DNA of 64,000 bases from Caldilineae bacterium (GCA_020634625.1 JACKBJ010000020.1:1-64000); one strand, 5' to 3'. Shown: positions 52,221-61,742, numbered from the stretch's first letter. Numbers and translations: made by a program. The notes: generated by a model not told the origin, from the sequence alone.

Positions 52221-55200
52221 GTGCCCCCCCACGTCTCGATGCCCGTTCCCACACGCATGTTGCGCCTGGCCTTCGGGATCGCCCTCGGCCTGGCGCTTTT
52301 CGCGACCCTGCGCGACCTGCGCCCGACCGATGCCGCCGCGGGCGGCCCGCTCGAGGCCGGACGCTGGGAGAGCATGGCCAACGGCGATCGAATCGCGCGG
52401 CTGTTGCGCGAGGGGGATGAGGTCTGGGCCGCCACCGACGGCGGCGGCGTGCTGCGCTGGTCGCTTGCGGAGCCGGGCAGGCGGCAGTACCTCGCGCCGC
52501 AGGACGGGCTCCGCTCCAACATCGTCAACGACCTGGCGCGGGACGCTAGCGGCACGCTCTGGGCGGCGACCTCGCGAGGACTGGCGCGGCTGGATCCGGA
52601 CAGCGACCGCTGGCAGACCCTGGACCCGGACAGCTCGCCTGGCATGCCCTCTCGGCGCGTCACGGCGCTGCTGGCGGACCCGGGCGGCGATCTCTGGATC
52701 GGCTTCGAACAGGAGTGGTCACCCAGCCTGCCCCATCCGCGCACCGGAGCCGCCGGTGCCTTCGCGCCGGGCGGCCTGGCGCGCTTCCGACCCGACGAGA
52801 ACCGCTGGGTCGAGACCTATCAGACCACCATCATCACCGACCTCCAGGGCAGCCGCTACGCGTCGCTTCCCTCGGACAACATCACCCGGCTGGCTCGGGG
52901 CAGCGACGGCATCCTCTGGATCGGCACCCGGCCCTACTTCGTCTGGGATCGCTCGGCCTGCGGTGACGAATGCGGTCCCGAGGCCGGAGCCTGGATCAAC
53001 AGCGGCGGCGGCCTGGCCGCCTTCAAGGACGGCGAATGGTCGCGTTGGATGGCGGCCGACACCTCGGCCAGCTGCTATCCGAGCCACGTCACCGACCTCG
53101 CGCCGGACGTCGAGGGACGCGTCTGGGTCGGTACGATCGGCCGCGGACTGCTGCTGATTCGAAGCGGCATGACCGTGCGCGGCTGCAACTCGGGGCTCGC
53201 ATACTACAGCCGGCCCCGGCGCTCGGGCATCGACGGTGGCCTGCGCGGCAACACGGCTTGGAGCGTCGATGTCGCGCCGGACGGCCGGGTCTGGATCGGG
53301 ACGGGCGAGGGCAGCCGGATCGGCCAGGGCATCGCGGTGCTGGATCATCGCGGCACCTTCACCGACTCCTCGGCCTGCGAGACCTGCCCCAGCGACGATC
53401 GCTGGGAGTACATCGACGTCGATGGCCTCGCGGGCGAGTCCGACACGCTGGTGACGGCGCTGGTGATCGCCGAGGATGGGGCGGCCCTGATCGGGACCCA
53501 GGACAACCGGAACGGAGATGGTGAGGGCATCCGCCTCTACTCGCCCGACAGCGGCGGCTGGCAGAGCCTGCGCTTCGCCGATGGTGGGCTGCCCAGCAAC
53601 CACATCAGCGCGGCCGCGGTCAACCCGATCAGCGGCGATCTCTGGCTCAGCTTCAAGGGCCGGGGTGCCGCGCGGTTCGACGGCACACGCTGGCAGGGCT
53701 GGCGCATGTTCGGCGCCGGTCCGAAGGTCGCCGGGGTGACCTTGGGCTCGCGCGCCGGTTTCGCCCTGCTGCAGGTGGACATTCCCGATCGGGCCACCTT
53801 CGATGCGCGCTTCCCGGTCCAGCCGGCCAGCGTGCGCATCGCCGGCCATCCGATCGTGTACACCGTCAAGCGCTTCAAGGATCCCGCCGGCAACACGCCG
53901 GCCTACCTCGAGCTGACGCCGCCCCTGATCCAGCCGGTGCAGATCGGCGATCCGGTCCAGCTGGTCGATCGCGGTCCCGCCAGCGACAGCGCCACCCAGA
54001 TCGGCTTCACACCGGACGGGGCGGTCTGGATCGGCGGGCGCGAGACGATCTGGCTGGGGGAGAACTGCCCCTCGTCCGATCGGGCCAAGGCGGAGTGCTG
54101 GCTGGACGGCGGCATCTCGCGCTTCGATGGCAGTCACTGGCGCAACTACGATCAGGCCAACAGCCAGGTGCCCGACCAGGAGGTTCAGGCCGTGACCGTC
54201 GACCGCGACGGCCGGGTCTGGGTCGGCACCGGCGATGGCGGCGCGGAAGGCGATGGCATCGGCGTCCTCGACCCGGCGAGCGGCACCTGGACGCTCTACG
54301 ATCGCGGGACCATGCCCTCGGACAATCGCATGGGCAGCAACGGCATCAGCGACTTCTCGATCGACCCACAGACGGGCGACATCTGGACGGGCCATCACGC
54401 CGTCGTCCAGTTCCAGCAGAACCTCGGTGGCGGCTTCGATCGGCGCTATGTCGGCGGCGGCGTCTCGCGTTGGAATGGCCAGCGGTGGGAGACCTGGTCC
54501 AAGCCGGCTGCGCCGCTGGCCGCCTTCGGCGTCGGGGGAGACATCGGCGCCGTGCTGGCCGACCGACGCAACGGACGCATCTGGGCCGGCAGCTGGACGG
54601 GCGACGACAACTTCCACTGGCTGCTGGGCTTCGGCATCAATGCAGCGCTCAACTGGTGCCCGATCGACCGCTGCACCAACACCGAGTGGCAGAGCAAGAT
54701 CTGGCCCGGCGACGGCAAGGTGGCCGCGCTGGCAGCGGATGCCGACGGCAACGTGTGGGCGGGCACCCATCGGGAAGGCGTGGGCATCGTCCCGCCGGTG
54801 GCCGGAATCAAGCTCTACGACGGCAGCGACTGGTTCACGGTCACCGACGAGAACAGCCAGCTACCCTTCCGCGAGATCACGGCGCTTGCCCCGGATGGCG
54901 ACGCGATGTGGGTCGGTGCGCTCAATGCCGGGCTCGCGCGCTGGGCACCGGCCGCGCCGCCCACCGCGACGCCGAGCCCGCGCCCGCGCACCGCGACGCC
55001 GCGTCCGAGCCTCGAGCCCAGCCCGACCGCCCGAAGCAGCAACACGCCTCGCCCCAGCGCGACGCCTCCCGGCGCCTGTCGCCCCGGACTTCCCTGCCGC
55101 CTGCATCTCCCGCTGCTGGCGAAGCAGGCCTGCCTGCGCTGCGCGCCGGCTACGCCGACGCCCGGGCGCCCCAGCGCGACCCCCCTTCGGGCGAGCGCCA

Positions 55201-56294
55201 CCCCCGGCTCGACCGTCGGTCCATCGTCGACGCCAAGGCCGAGCCCGACACCGAGCCCGACCGAGCGGAGCAGCGCGACGCCGACCCGCATCGCGACCGG
55301 GGTGACGACGCCCTCGTCGACCCCCAGCCGCAGCGCCACCGCCTCGGCGACCGCGTCGCCCAGCGCGAGCCCCAGCCCGACCCCGACGCCGATCGTCGGG
55401 CTGGCGCCGATCGGCACCTGGACCGTCTACGATCCCGGACCGCTGGCCCGCCTGCCCCGCAAGACGCTCTACGACGTGCAGGGCACGGCACCCGACAACG
55501 TCTGGATCGTCGGGGCCGACGGCACTGCCTTGTTCTGGGACGGCACCGAGCTGATCCAGGAGACCCTGCCGGCACAGGAGACCCTGCGGGCGGTGCAGAT
55601 GTTGCCCAACCGACGCGGCTTCATCGTCGGCGACAACGGCACCGTGCTCGAGATGCGCTCGGGTCGCTGGATCCGCTCCAACACGAACGCCGTGACCGAT
55701 GACTGGCAAGGCGTCTCGGTGATCGACACGCCGGACGGCTTGCGGGGCTGGCTGGTCGGGTCCGGACGCGGCAACCGGCTCTTCTACGACGGCAGCAGCT
55801 GGAACACCACCGGACCGGATGACCGCAACACCAGCCATGTGTACAGCGGCGTCGCGATGCTCGACCCGTTGCACGCCGTGTCGATCCAATCGACCGGCGG
55901 CGGCCGGCTCTACGACTGGACCGGCGAGCGTTGGTGGCCCGGCGCCTCGGTGGGCCCGATGCGTGACATCCATGTGCCCGGCCCAGGCCTGGGCGTCATG
56001 GGCGGCGACAACGGCAGCGTCTATACCCTGGCCGAGTCCGGGTCGTGGAGCCCCATGGCCGACAAGCCGGTCACGCGCGGCACGCCGATCTTCAGCGTCC
56101 ACATGCTGGCGCGCGACCGGATCTACGCCAGCGCGGGACAGACCTCGCTCTTCGCCTGGGACGGGACGGCCTGGCAGACCCAGCGCATCACCGGCGTCGC
56201 CCGCGAGGTCCAGGGCGTCTGGGTGAGCGCCGACGGGACGGAGGGCTGGGCCGTCGGCACCGATGGCCTGCTGCTGCGCTACCAGGCTCCCTGA
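52221..56294 (+). CDS. Giant exported double beta-propeller protein (Reg_prop type)
   Basis: The 1357 residues begin with a signal segment (LRLAFGIALGLALFATL). Residues about 50-900 carry many Reg_prop-like blades (EVWAATDGGGVLRW, TLWAATSRGLARL, ILWIGTRPYF, RVWIGTGEGSRIG, RVWVGTGDGG, NVWAGTHREG) as in sensor parts of hybrid two-component proteins, but no kinase domain follows. A long Ser/Thr/Pro linker (about 910-1065) is split by a cysteine-flanked LHLPLLA motif. A second propeller of about 290 residues (NVWIVGADGTALFWDG, FIVGDNGTVLEMRSG, WAVGTDGLLLRY) ends the protein. GTG at 52221 has GAGG 7 bases upstream; ATGs at 52239 and 52257 are alternatives. Confidence 0.75.
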   Translation: MPPHVSMPVPTRMLRLAFGIALGLALFATLRDLRPTDAAAGGPLEAGRWESMANGDRIARLLREGDEVWAATDGGGVLRWSLAEPGRRQYLAPQDGLRSNIVNDLARDASGTLWAATSRGLARLDPDSDRWQTLDPDSSPGMPSRRVTALLADPGGDLWIGFEQEWSPSLPHPRTGAAGAFAPGGLARFRPDENRWVETYQTTIITDLQGSRYASLPSDNITRLARGSDGILWIGTRPYFVWDRSACGDECGPEAGAWINSGGGLAAFKDGEWSRWMAADTSASCYPSHVTDLAPDVEGRVWVGTIGRGLLLIRSGMTVRGCNSGLAYYSRPRRSGIDGGLRGNTAWSVDVAPDGRVWIGTGEGSRIGQGIAVLDHRGTFTDSSACETCPSDDRWEYIDVDGLAGESDTLVTALVIAEDGAALIGTQDNRNGDGEGIRLYSPDSGGWQSLRFADGGLPSNHISAAAVNPISGDLWLSFKGRGAARFDGTRWQGWRMFGAGPKVAGVTLGSRAGFALLQVDIPDRATFDARFPVQPASVRIAGHPIVYTVKRFKDPAGNTPAYLELTPPLIQPVQIGDPVQLVDRGPASDSATQIGFTPDGAVWIGGRETIWLGENCPSSDRAKAECWLDGGISRFDGSHWRNYDQANSQVPDQEVQAVTVDRDGRVWVGTGDGGAEGDGIGVLDPASGTWTLYDRGTMPSDNRMGSNGISDFSIDPQTGDIWTGHHAVVQFQQNLGGGFDRRYVGGGVSRWNGQRWETWSKPAAPLAAFGVGGDIGAVLADRRNGRIWAGSWTGDDNFHWLLGFGINAALNWCPIDRCTNTEWQSKIWPGDGKVAALAADADGNVWAGTHREGVGIVPPVAGIKLYDGSDWFTVTDENSQLPFREITALAPDGDAMWVGALNAGLARWAPAAPPTATPSPRPRTATPRPSLEPSPTARSSNTPRPSATPPGACRPGLPCRLHLPLLAKQACLRCAPATPTPGRPSATPLRASATPGSTVGPSSTPRPSPTPSPTERSSATPTRIATGVTTPSSTPSRSATASATASPSASPSPTPTPIVGLAPIGTWTVYDPGPLARLPRKTLYDVQGTAPDNVWIVGADGTALFWDGTELIQETLPAQETLRAVQMLPNRRGFIVGDNGTVLEMRSGRWIRSNTNAVTDDWQGVSVIDTPDGLRGWLVGSGRGNRLFYDGSSWNTTGPDDRNTSHVYSGVAMLDPLHAVSIQSTGGGRLYDWTGERWWPGASVGPMRDIHVPGPGLGVMGGDNGSVYTLAESGSWSPMADKPVTRGTPIFSVHMLARDRIYASAGQTSLFAWDGTAWQTQRITGVAREVQGVWVSADGTEGWAVGTDGLLLRYQAP

Positions 56295-56315
56295 GCGCCG
56301 AAGGCGGGTCGAGAA

Positions 56316-56345
56316 CTGGCTCGCGGTCGGCCGGACCGCTAGCAT
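56316..56345 (+). promoter_or_regulatory. Promoter of the RlmI-like gene, leaderless
   Basis: CTGGCT (56316-56321), 18-base spacer, TAGCAT (56340-56345). The hexamer ends 6 bases before the ATG at 56352, so the first transcribed base should be the A of the start codon. Confidence 0.5.
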
Positions 56346-56351
56346 GGGGCG

Positions 56352-57401
56352 ATGGACAACCCTCGAGACCCCACCAGCCCTGCCTCCGCTCGCGCCGAGC
56401 CAGACGGGCTCTCCCTGACCGAGCTCCTGACCGCCGCCCTCTCGCGCCGCCGGCCCCTGATCGACCAGCTCGAGGCGGAGGCCTGCGACTGCTACCGGGT
56501 GTTCCACGGCACTGCCGAAGGCTGGCCCGGTTTGAGCATCGACCGCTACGGCGACTACCTGCTCGCCCAGACTTGGGGCGATCCACTGGACGCCCCGGCC
56601 TTGGCCGCGATCGAGACCCTGCTCGGTGCGCGCTTCGACCTGCCCTTGATCTGGAATCCACGCGGCAGCGGGGCGGGTCCAGGCAGCCCGCTGCCTTCGG
56701 GACTTCCCGAGCTGCCGATCGGAGAGGAGCTCGGCCTGCGCTACGGGCTGCCGCCCCGCCACCGTGGGCAGGATCCGCTGCTGTTCCTGGATCTGCGGGC
56801 CGCGCGGCGGCGCGTGCTGGCCGAGAGCGCCGGCCTGGAGGTCCTGAACCTGTTTGCCTACAGCTGCGGCATCGGGCTCTGTGCCGCCAAGGGTGGAGCC
56901 AGCGCCGTGTGGAACGTCGACTTCGCGGCATCGGCGCTGGAGGTCGGTCGTCAAAACGCGGAGCGCAACGGCCTGAACGAGCCATCGACCCGCTATCTGA
57001 ACGAGGACGTGCTGCCCGCGTTGCGCCAGCTGGCCGGCCTATCGGTGCCGCTGCGGCGTGGCAAGCACCCGCGATACCTGCGCCTCCGCCCGCGCCAGTT
57101 CGACCTGGTCGTGCTCGATCCGCCGACCTGGTCGACGGGCCCATTCGGCGCAGTCGACATCGTTCGCGACTATGCCGGTCTCTTCAAGCCGGCTCTGCTC
57201 GCGACGCGTCCTGGCGGCCGGGTGCTGGCCACCAACCACGCCGCGCAGGTCGCCCGGGAGGATTGGTGGGCGATCCTCGAGCGCTGCGCGGTCAAGGCCG
57301 GCCGCCCGCTGCGCGACCTCGAGCCGATCGAGCCGGAAGCCGACTTCCCGAGCCTCGACGGCGCCCCGCCGTTGAAGATGGTCCTGGCGACCGTCGGTTG
57401 A
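56352..57401 (+). CDS. RlmI-like class I rRNA methyltransferase
   Basis: The 349 residues resemble the 23S rRNA m5C methyltransferase family (RlmI/YccW): YRVFHGTAEGWPGLSIDRYGDYLL at the front, QDPLLFLDLRAARRRVL, SAM loop NLFAYSCGIGLCAAKGGA, DFAASALEVGRQNAERNG and the catalytic DPPTWS. The PUA domain typical of RlmI is not obvious. The C-terminal PPLKMVLATVG is family-typical. No SD is visible, consistent with a leaderless start. Confidence 0.8.
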   Translation: MDNPRDPTSPASARAEPDGLSLTELLTAALSRRRPLIDQLEAEACDCYRVFHGTAEGWPGLSIDRYGDYLLAQTWGDPLDAPALAAIETLLGARFDLPLIWNPRGSGAGPGSPLPSGLPELPIGEELGLRYGLPPRHRGQDPLLFLDLRAARRRVLAESAGLEVLNLFAYSCGIGLCAAKGGASAVWNVDFAASALEVGRQNAERNGLNEPSTRYLNEDVLPALRQLAGLSVPLRRGKHPRYLRLRPRQFDLVVLDPPTWSTGPFGAVDIVRDYAGLFKPALLATRPGGRVLATNHAAQVAREDWWAILERCAVKAGRPLRDLEPIEPEADFPSLDGAPPLKMVLATVG

Positions 57402-57404
57402 GCC

Positions 57405-57437
57405 GCATCGCCCGAGCCGGGCCGGCTCGGGCGATGC
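57405..57437. terminator. Inverted repeat between convergent genes
   Basis: Arms GCATCGCCCGAGCC and GGCTCGGGCGATGC (14 bp) enclose a 5-base loop that can add one more G-C pair. It starts 3 bases after the RlmI-like stop and lies 28 bases from the tyrosinase gene's stop. No T-tract follows on either side; bidirectional termination is inferred. Confidence 0.65.
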
Positions 57438-57465
57438 ATGCACGGTCGCGGCAACGTCGGACCGA

Positions 57466-60400
57466 CTAGCGGTCCGGCGTTCCGTTTCCGGCGAAGCAGA
57501 CGAAGATCGACGAGATCGGACAACCGCGAGCGGTGTCGGCCGGATCCCGCGGGTCGGAGCCCTTCTCGATCTCGCAACGGTCGTTGGCACCATCGAGGTC
57601 GCTGTCCCACATCAGCGGGCGGGTGCCGTAGAGCCGCACCTCGTCGCCGTCGCTGAGGCCGTCCTCGTCGGAGTCGCGGTCGATCGGGCTGGTCAGCGTG
57701 ACGTCGAGCTCTTCGCGGCTCAGCAGCCCGTCACGATCTTCGTCGATGCTCGGATCGACCACGAAGTAGCGCCAAGAGTCCCCGGCATAGCCCACGTTGT
57801 AGACGTTCTTGATGCCGCCCGGCGCCAGCTTGACCTCGAGCCGTCCGAGATCGGGCGCCGGAAAGCCGCTGAAGACGTAGCGCTGGTTCGACTCGCGCGT
57901 CAGCGTTCGGGCCGGCACGCCGTTGATCGTCAGGTCCTCGGCGCGGACGCCGCTGACCGCCTGGTCGAACTCGACCTCGAAGCGCTCCAGTCCGTCCAGG
58001 AAGCGGTACAGGCGGAAGGGTACCTGATAGACCACATGCGGCGGGCTGTCCTGTCCGTCCAGCCCGTTGGGCAGGCTCGGCATGCGCTGGTCGTTGGGGT
58101 CCAGCCGATCGAGCAGCGCCGCGGCGAAGACGCCCATGCGTTCCTGCGACACGACGTCCACGAAGCTGTGCCAGCGCCAGAAGATCGGGTCGCGGGGCGA
58201 GAACTGCGGGTTCAGCATGTCGCCGCCGATGGCGGTGTGCACCGAGTTGTGCCAGGGATGCGTCGCCGTGCAGCCCAGCAGGCGCCGGTTGGCCGGGTAG
58301 TCGCGCAGGTTGCGCTCGCCGCCTCGCGAGAGGTCACAGGGCAGACCGTTGCCCGGGCGACCGACCAGGCCGTTGAGCGTGAACCAGGAGGGCTTGGGCT
58401 GCGGCACATAGGTCGCGCCCCGCGCTGCGTGGTCGACATCGATGCCCCGCGGCAGCGAGGTGCCCGAATCCCAGATGCCGAGCGGCGGGTAGCCGAACTC
58501 GCTGCGCCAGCTGTTGAATCGGTTGAGGAACTGACGGTGGAAGTCGAAGAAGAGCGTGCCGTCGTAGCTCCAGCCCGAGAAGGGGTACTGCGCGTGCCAC
58601 AGCGTATGCTCCGTCAACACCGCCGTCGAGTGGTTGCCGGTGTACCAGTCCTCGGCCTGGCGGCTCAGGCTGGTGTTGTTTCGTTCGACGTTGAGCACAT
58701 GGCTGGTGCTGCACTCGCCCTGCGCGGTCGTCACCGTGACCGACACGGTTCGCGCCTGCGGACCGGCATTCTGGGGATGCTGCTGGTTGACCTCGGGCTT
58801 CCAGTAGAAGCTGATCGAAGGCGCCTGGTAGTCGCTGGCGAGCATCGGCGTTACCGACCAGGACTGCCGTGTCAGCTCGCTGTAGTCGCGGATCACGTCG
58901 CCGGAGACCGACCACTGGTAGCCCAGCACCTGTCCCCCGCCGTTGACCGTCGCGCTGAACTGGGCCCGCTCACCCACGTTCTGCAAGGAAGGACGCGGCG
59001 CGATCTGAACGGCGCAGACCGGCGGGGGTGGTGGAGGCGGCGGGGTTCCCGGCGGGGGCAGGGTTGGGTTGTCGACCGGGGTCGGACTCGGGATCGCCGC
59101 GGTGGCCGTGCCCGAGGCCGGCGTCGGCGTGGGCCAGCTCGGCGGCGTCGGATAGGGCGGCGTCGGACTGGGCCAGCAGGGGTCCTTGCCGGGCTGGCAG
59201 GCGCCGGTCTGCCGGTTGCCGAAGTAGATCTCGGCGGGCGCCTCGCCCGGGAAGCACTGGATGTTCAAGGCCACCGACGGCGCGCGGGTCGGGCTCCAGC
59301 CCGCCCGCTGCTCCTCGGTCACGCGGTAGCTTCCCGGCGAGCTGACCACCAGCTCGAAGCGGCCACTGGCATCCGTCACCGTCGAGTACGACTCGGGACC
59401 GGTCAGGGTCACGCCCCATCCCGGGATGGCCGGCTCGTTGCCGGGAATCCAGGGCGTCGAGGGGCAGCCCTCCCAGATGCCGTTGCCGTTGAGGTCCTCG
59501 AACTTGTAGCCCACGATCCGCGTGCCGCCGGCGGCGACCCGGAAGCTGCACTCGTTGCGAACGATCTCGTAGCCCACCTGTGCCGTCAAGCGCAAGGCCT
59601 CGATCCCGACGGGTGGGATGATGCGCGCGCCACCGAGCGTCAAGTCCTGGTTCACCGCCACGTTGCGGCTGAAGATCACCCGCGTTTGTCCGTCGGGCGT
59701 CACGTCCTCGATACGTGCGGCCGCTTCGCTCACGATCTGGCTGTCGAGGCGCATGCGCAGCTCGATAGGATCGCCAACGAAGTACAAGGGACTGTCCTGC
59801 GTCTCGAGGCAACCGCGGTCGGCGCGGACATAGCCGCCGGCCGCCTGCCCACCGTTCTGGGTGCTGCCATGGAGCGGGATGCTGACCAAGGGCTGGCCGG
59901 TGTCGTTGCAGCGCAGGAGCAGAAAATCCTGGTGGCTGCCGGCGCTGCCGGGCGCGAATCGAACCGCCAGGGGCATGCTCTGACCCGGAGCCAGACGCAT
60001 GCCGTCGAGGCCGATGGTGGCGATCTGGAAAGCGGAGCCCGGTCCGCCCTGGATCGCGAGGCTGCTGAGCACCAGATCGGACAGCCCGTCGTTGCGCAGC
60101 AGCACCTGTCCCGTCGCGTCCCCACCGAGCCCAACGGCGCCAAAGTCCAGGCTCAAGGGCGAGTAGCCGATGCGCGCGCCCTCGGCGGCCTGCACCCGGT
60201 AGGCGCAGCTGGCCGATGCGCCCGCCACGGGCGCGCCGGGCTCGAACACGCTCAGGCGAAGCTCGGCCTTGCCCGTCGCGTCGCCGGCACCGATCTCGAA
60301 GGCGAAGGTCTGCGCGCCGGGCACCCGGCGGCGCTCGAGCAGGCGCTCGACTCGACCGTTGGCGTCGGTCCGCTCGAGCGTGACCTCGGCTTCGGCCAGC

Positions 60401-61536
60401 CCGCTCGCCTCCAGGTAGACCTGCAGCGGCTCTCCCGGCTCATAGACGGCCGTTCCGCAGCCCCGGTCGGTCTGCAGTCGCGCGCCGAGCGCCAGCTGGC
60501 TGCGCCCCTCGCGGACCCCGAACTGCAGCTCGACGATCTGACCGGCCGCTCCGCCATCGGTCTTGAAGCTGACTCGACCGGGTCGGGTCGGCACCCAGCC
60601 GCTGCGATCGCCCAGCGTCAGGTCGTAGGCCCCGGCAGCCAGGCCGATCAAGGCGAAGCGGCCGTGGGCATCGCTGGTGTCGGAGGCCTGGGTCGCGCCG
60701 CTCAAGCCCAGCGCCCAGCCCGGCAAGCCCGGTTCGTCGATGTCGCGCTGGCCGTCCCCGTCACGGTCGTTGAACACGAAGCCGACGGCATGGCTCGACC
60801 CAGCGGGCAGCACGTGCAAGCGCAGACGCAGCAGAGCCACGCCGGTCGTCACCCCCGCCGCATCCTCGCGCCAAGCCTGGATTTCCAGCTCGAGCGGCGA
60901 TCCGATCGCCGTCTCCTGACCGACCGCCGGCGCAAAGTCGAGCCTGGCGTTCACCTGGCCAGGTGCCTCGACCGGGCCGGGCAGGGGCTGCCCCGCCGCA
61001 TCCAAGCGGGTCAGCGACAGGCCCGGCAGCGCGGAGGTCGCCGTGATGCCGACGAGGTCGCTGGAGGCAGCCGCGCCGCCAACCGCCAGGGCTCGAAAGC
61101 GCTGGGCCAACGAGCCGCCGGCCAGCACCGAGCAATCCAAGGTCGGCGGCGTGACGCCTTCCAGTCGCGTGCAGCCGACGGCGGCGTCCGAGTAGATCTC
61201 GACGGCGCCGTCCTGCAACGGGGCCAGCGCCGCGCCGTTGCCGGGTCGTGCCAGGCTCAACGTCGCCGCGCCCGCTCGGCCGCTGGAGCGCGCGGCGAGC
61301 AGGGCCCTGGAGCGTTCCGTCTCGCCGGAATCCGCCATCGGCTGCAGCCGAATCTCGGGCTCGCGGTGCTCGGCGGGCTCGGCGGTGATCCCCGTTCGGG
61401 AGCGACCGTCGGTCCCCGGATCGGCCGCCGCGGAGGCCGCTCCGCCCGGAGCGCTCGAACCGAGACCGAGTCCGGTCGCGCAGGTCAGCAGCAGCGCCGT
61501 GGGCAGCACCCACCGGGCCCTCGAATTCCAAGCCAT
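57466..61536 (-). CDS. Giant secreted multidomain protein with a tyrosinase (type-3 copper) domain
   Basis: The 1356 residues start with a signal peptide (WVLPTALLLTCATGLGL). Domains in order: an unknown region; an SdrD-like module near 254 (VGFVFNDRDGDGQRD); a choice-of-anchor-D-like domain near 462 (SPLSLDFGAVGLGG); a second SdrD-like module near 675 (VGYKFEDLNGNGIW); a Pro-rich linker (about 785-840); an Ig-like part; a tyrosinase core; a strand-rich part; and thrombospondin-type-3 calcium repeats (DRDSDEDGLSDGDE). Copper site A is EHTLWH (near 979) with FDFHRQFL (near 1000). Site B is WHNSVHTAIGGDM (near 1095) with SPRDPIFWRWHSFVD (near 1122). A phenol- or protein-oxidising, possibly crosslinking enzyme is inferred. 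GAGGAG lies 7 bases before the ATG. Confidence 0.85.
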   Translation of the reverse strand: MAWNSRARWVLPTALLLTCATGLGLGSSAPGGAASAAADPGTDGRSRTGITAEPAEHREPEIRLQPMADSGETERSRALLAARSSGRAGAATLSLARPGNGAALAPLQDGAVEIYSDAAVGCTRLEGVTPPTLDCSVLAGGSLAQRFRALAVGGAAASSDLVGITATSALPGLSLTRLDAAGQPLPGPVEAPGQVNARLDFAPAVGQETAIGSPLELEIQAWREDAAGVTTGVALLRLRLHVLPAGSSHAVGFVFNDRDGDGQRDIDEPGLPGWALGLSGATQASDTSDAHGRFALIGLAAGAYDLTLGDRSGWVPTRPGRVSFKTDGGAAGQIVELQFGVREGRSQLALGARLQTDRGCGTAVYEPGEPLQVYLEASGLAEAEVTLERTDANGRVERLLERRRVPGAQTFAFEIGAGDATGKAELRLSVFEPGAPVAGASASCAYRVQAAEGARIGYSPLSLDFGAVGLGGDATGQVLLRNDGLSDLVLSSLAIQGGPGSAFQIATIGLDGMRLAPGQSMPLAVRFAPGSAGSHQDFLLLRCNDTGQPLVSIPLHGSTQNGGQAAGGYVRADRGCLETQDSPLYFVGDPIELRMRLDSQIVSEAAARIEDVTPDGQTRVIFSRNVAVNQDLTLGGARIIPPVGIEALRLTAQVGYEIVRNECSFRVAAGGTRIVGYKFEDLNGNGIWEGCPSTPWIPGNEPAIPGWGVTLTGPESYSTVTDASGRFELVVSSPGSYRVTEEQRAGWSPTRAPSVALNIQCFPGEAPAEIYFGNRQTGACQPGKDPCWPSPTPPYPTPPSWPTPTPASGTATAAIPSPTPVDNPTLPPPGTPPPPPPPPVCAVQIAPRPSLQNVGERAQFSATVNGGGQVLGYQWSVSGDVIRDYSELTRQSWSVTPMLASDYQAPSISFYWKPEVNQQHPQNAGPQARTVSVTVTTAQGECSTSHVLNVERNNTSLSRQAEDWYTGNHSTAVLTEHTLWHAQYPFSGWSYDGTLFFDFHRQFLNRFNSWRSEFGYPPLGIWDSGTSLPRGIDVDHAARGATYVPQPKPSWFTLNGLVGRPGNGLPCDLSRGGERNLRDYPANRRLLGCTATHPWHNSVHTAIGGDMLNPQFSPRDPIFWRWHSFVDVVSQERMGVFAAALLDRLDPNDQRMPSLPNGLDGQDSPPHVVYQVPFRLYRFLDGLERFEVEFDQAVSGVRAEDLTINGVPARTLTRESNQRYVFSGFPAPDLGRLEVKLAPGGIKNVYNVGYAGDSWRYFVVDPSIDEDRDGLLSREELDVTLTSPIDRDSDEDGLSDGDEVRLYGTRPLMWDSDLDGANDRCEIEKGSDPRDPADTARGCPISSIFVCFAGNGTPDR

Positions 61537-61742
61537 GCCTCAACTCCTCGCGCGTGGCCGCGACGCATCGGACGCGCCGGGTCCGCCAGGCTTCGGGTCC
61601 GTTTCCCACCCAGGGCAGCCGCGCCTGGTCGATGGCCGCCCGTTCCGGACATCGGAAGTGCCCATGTCCTCGGGTGCTGATAACGGCATTCTCCGGCGCG
61701 CGTTACGGGCGAGGGTTGTAGGCGATCCGGCGAGAGGCGGCG

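Noticed and set aside
54950..55410. Repeated ACGCCGAGCCC-like DNA suggesting a tandem repeat or CRISPR
   Set aside because: The repetition is due to Ser/Thr/Pro codons of a protein linker; repeat units vary in length and there are no spacers.
58036..61680. 1214-residue plus-strand open frame opposite the tyrosinase gene
   Set aside because: It is antisense to a gene with clear domains and signal peptide; its translation is Arg/Gly/Ala-rich without motifs.
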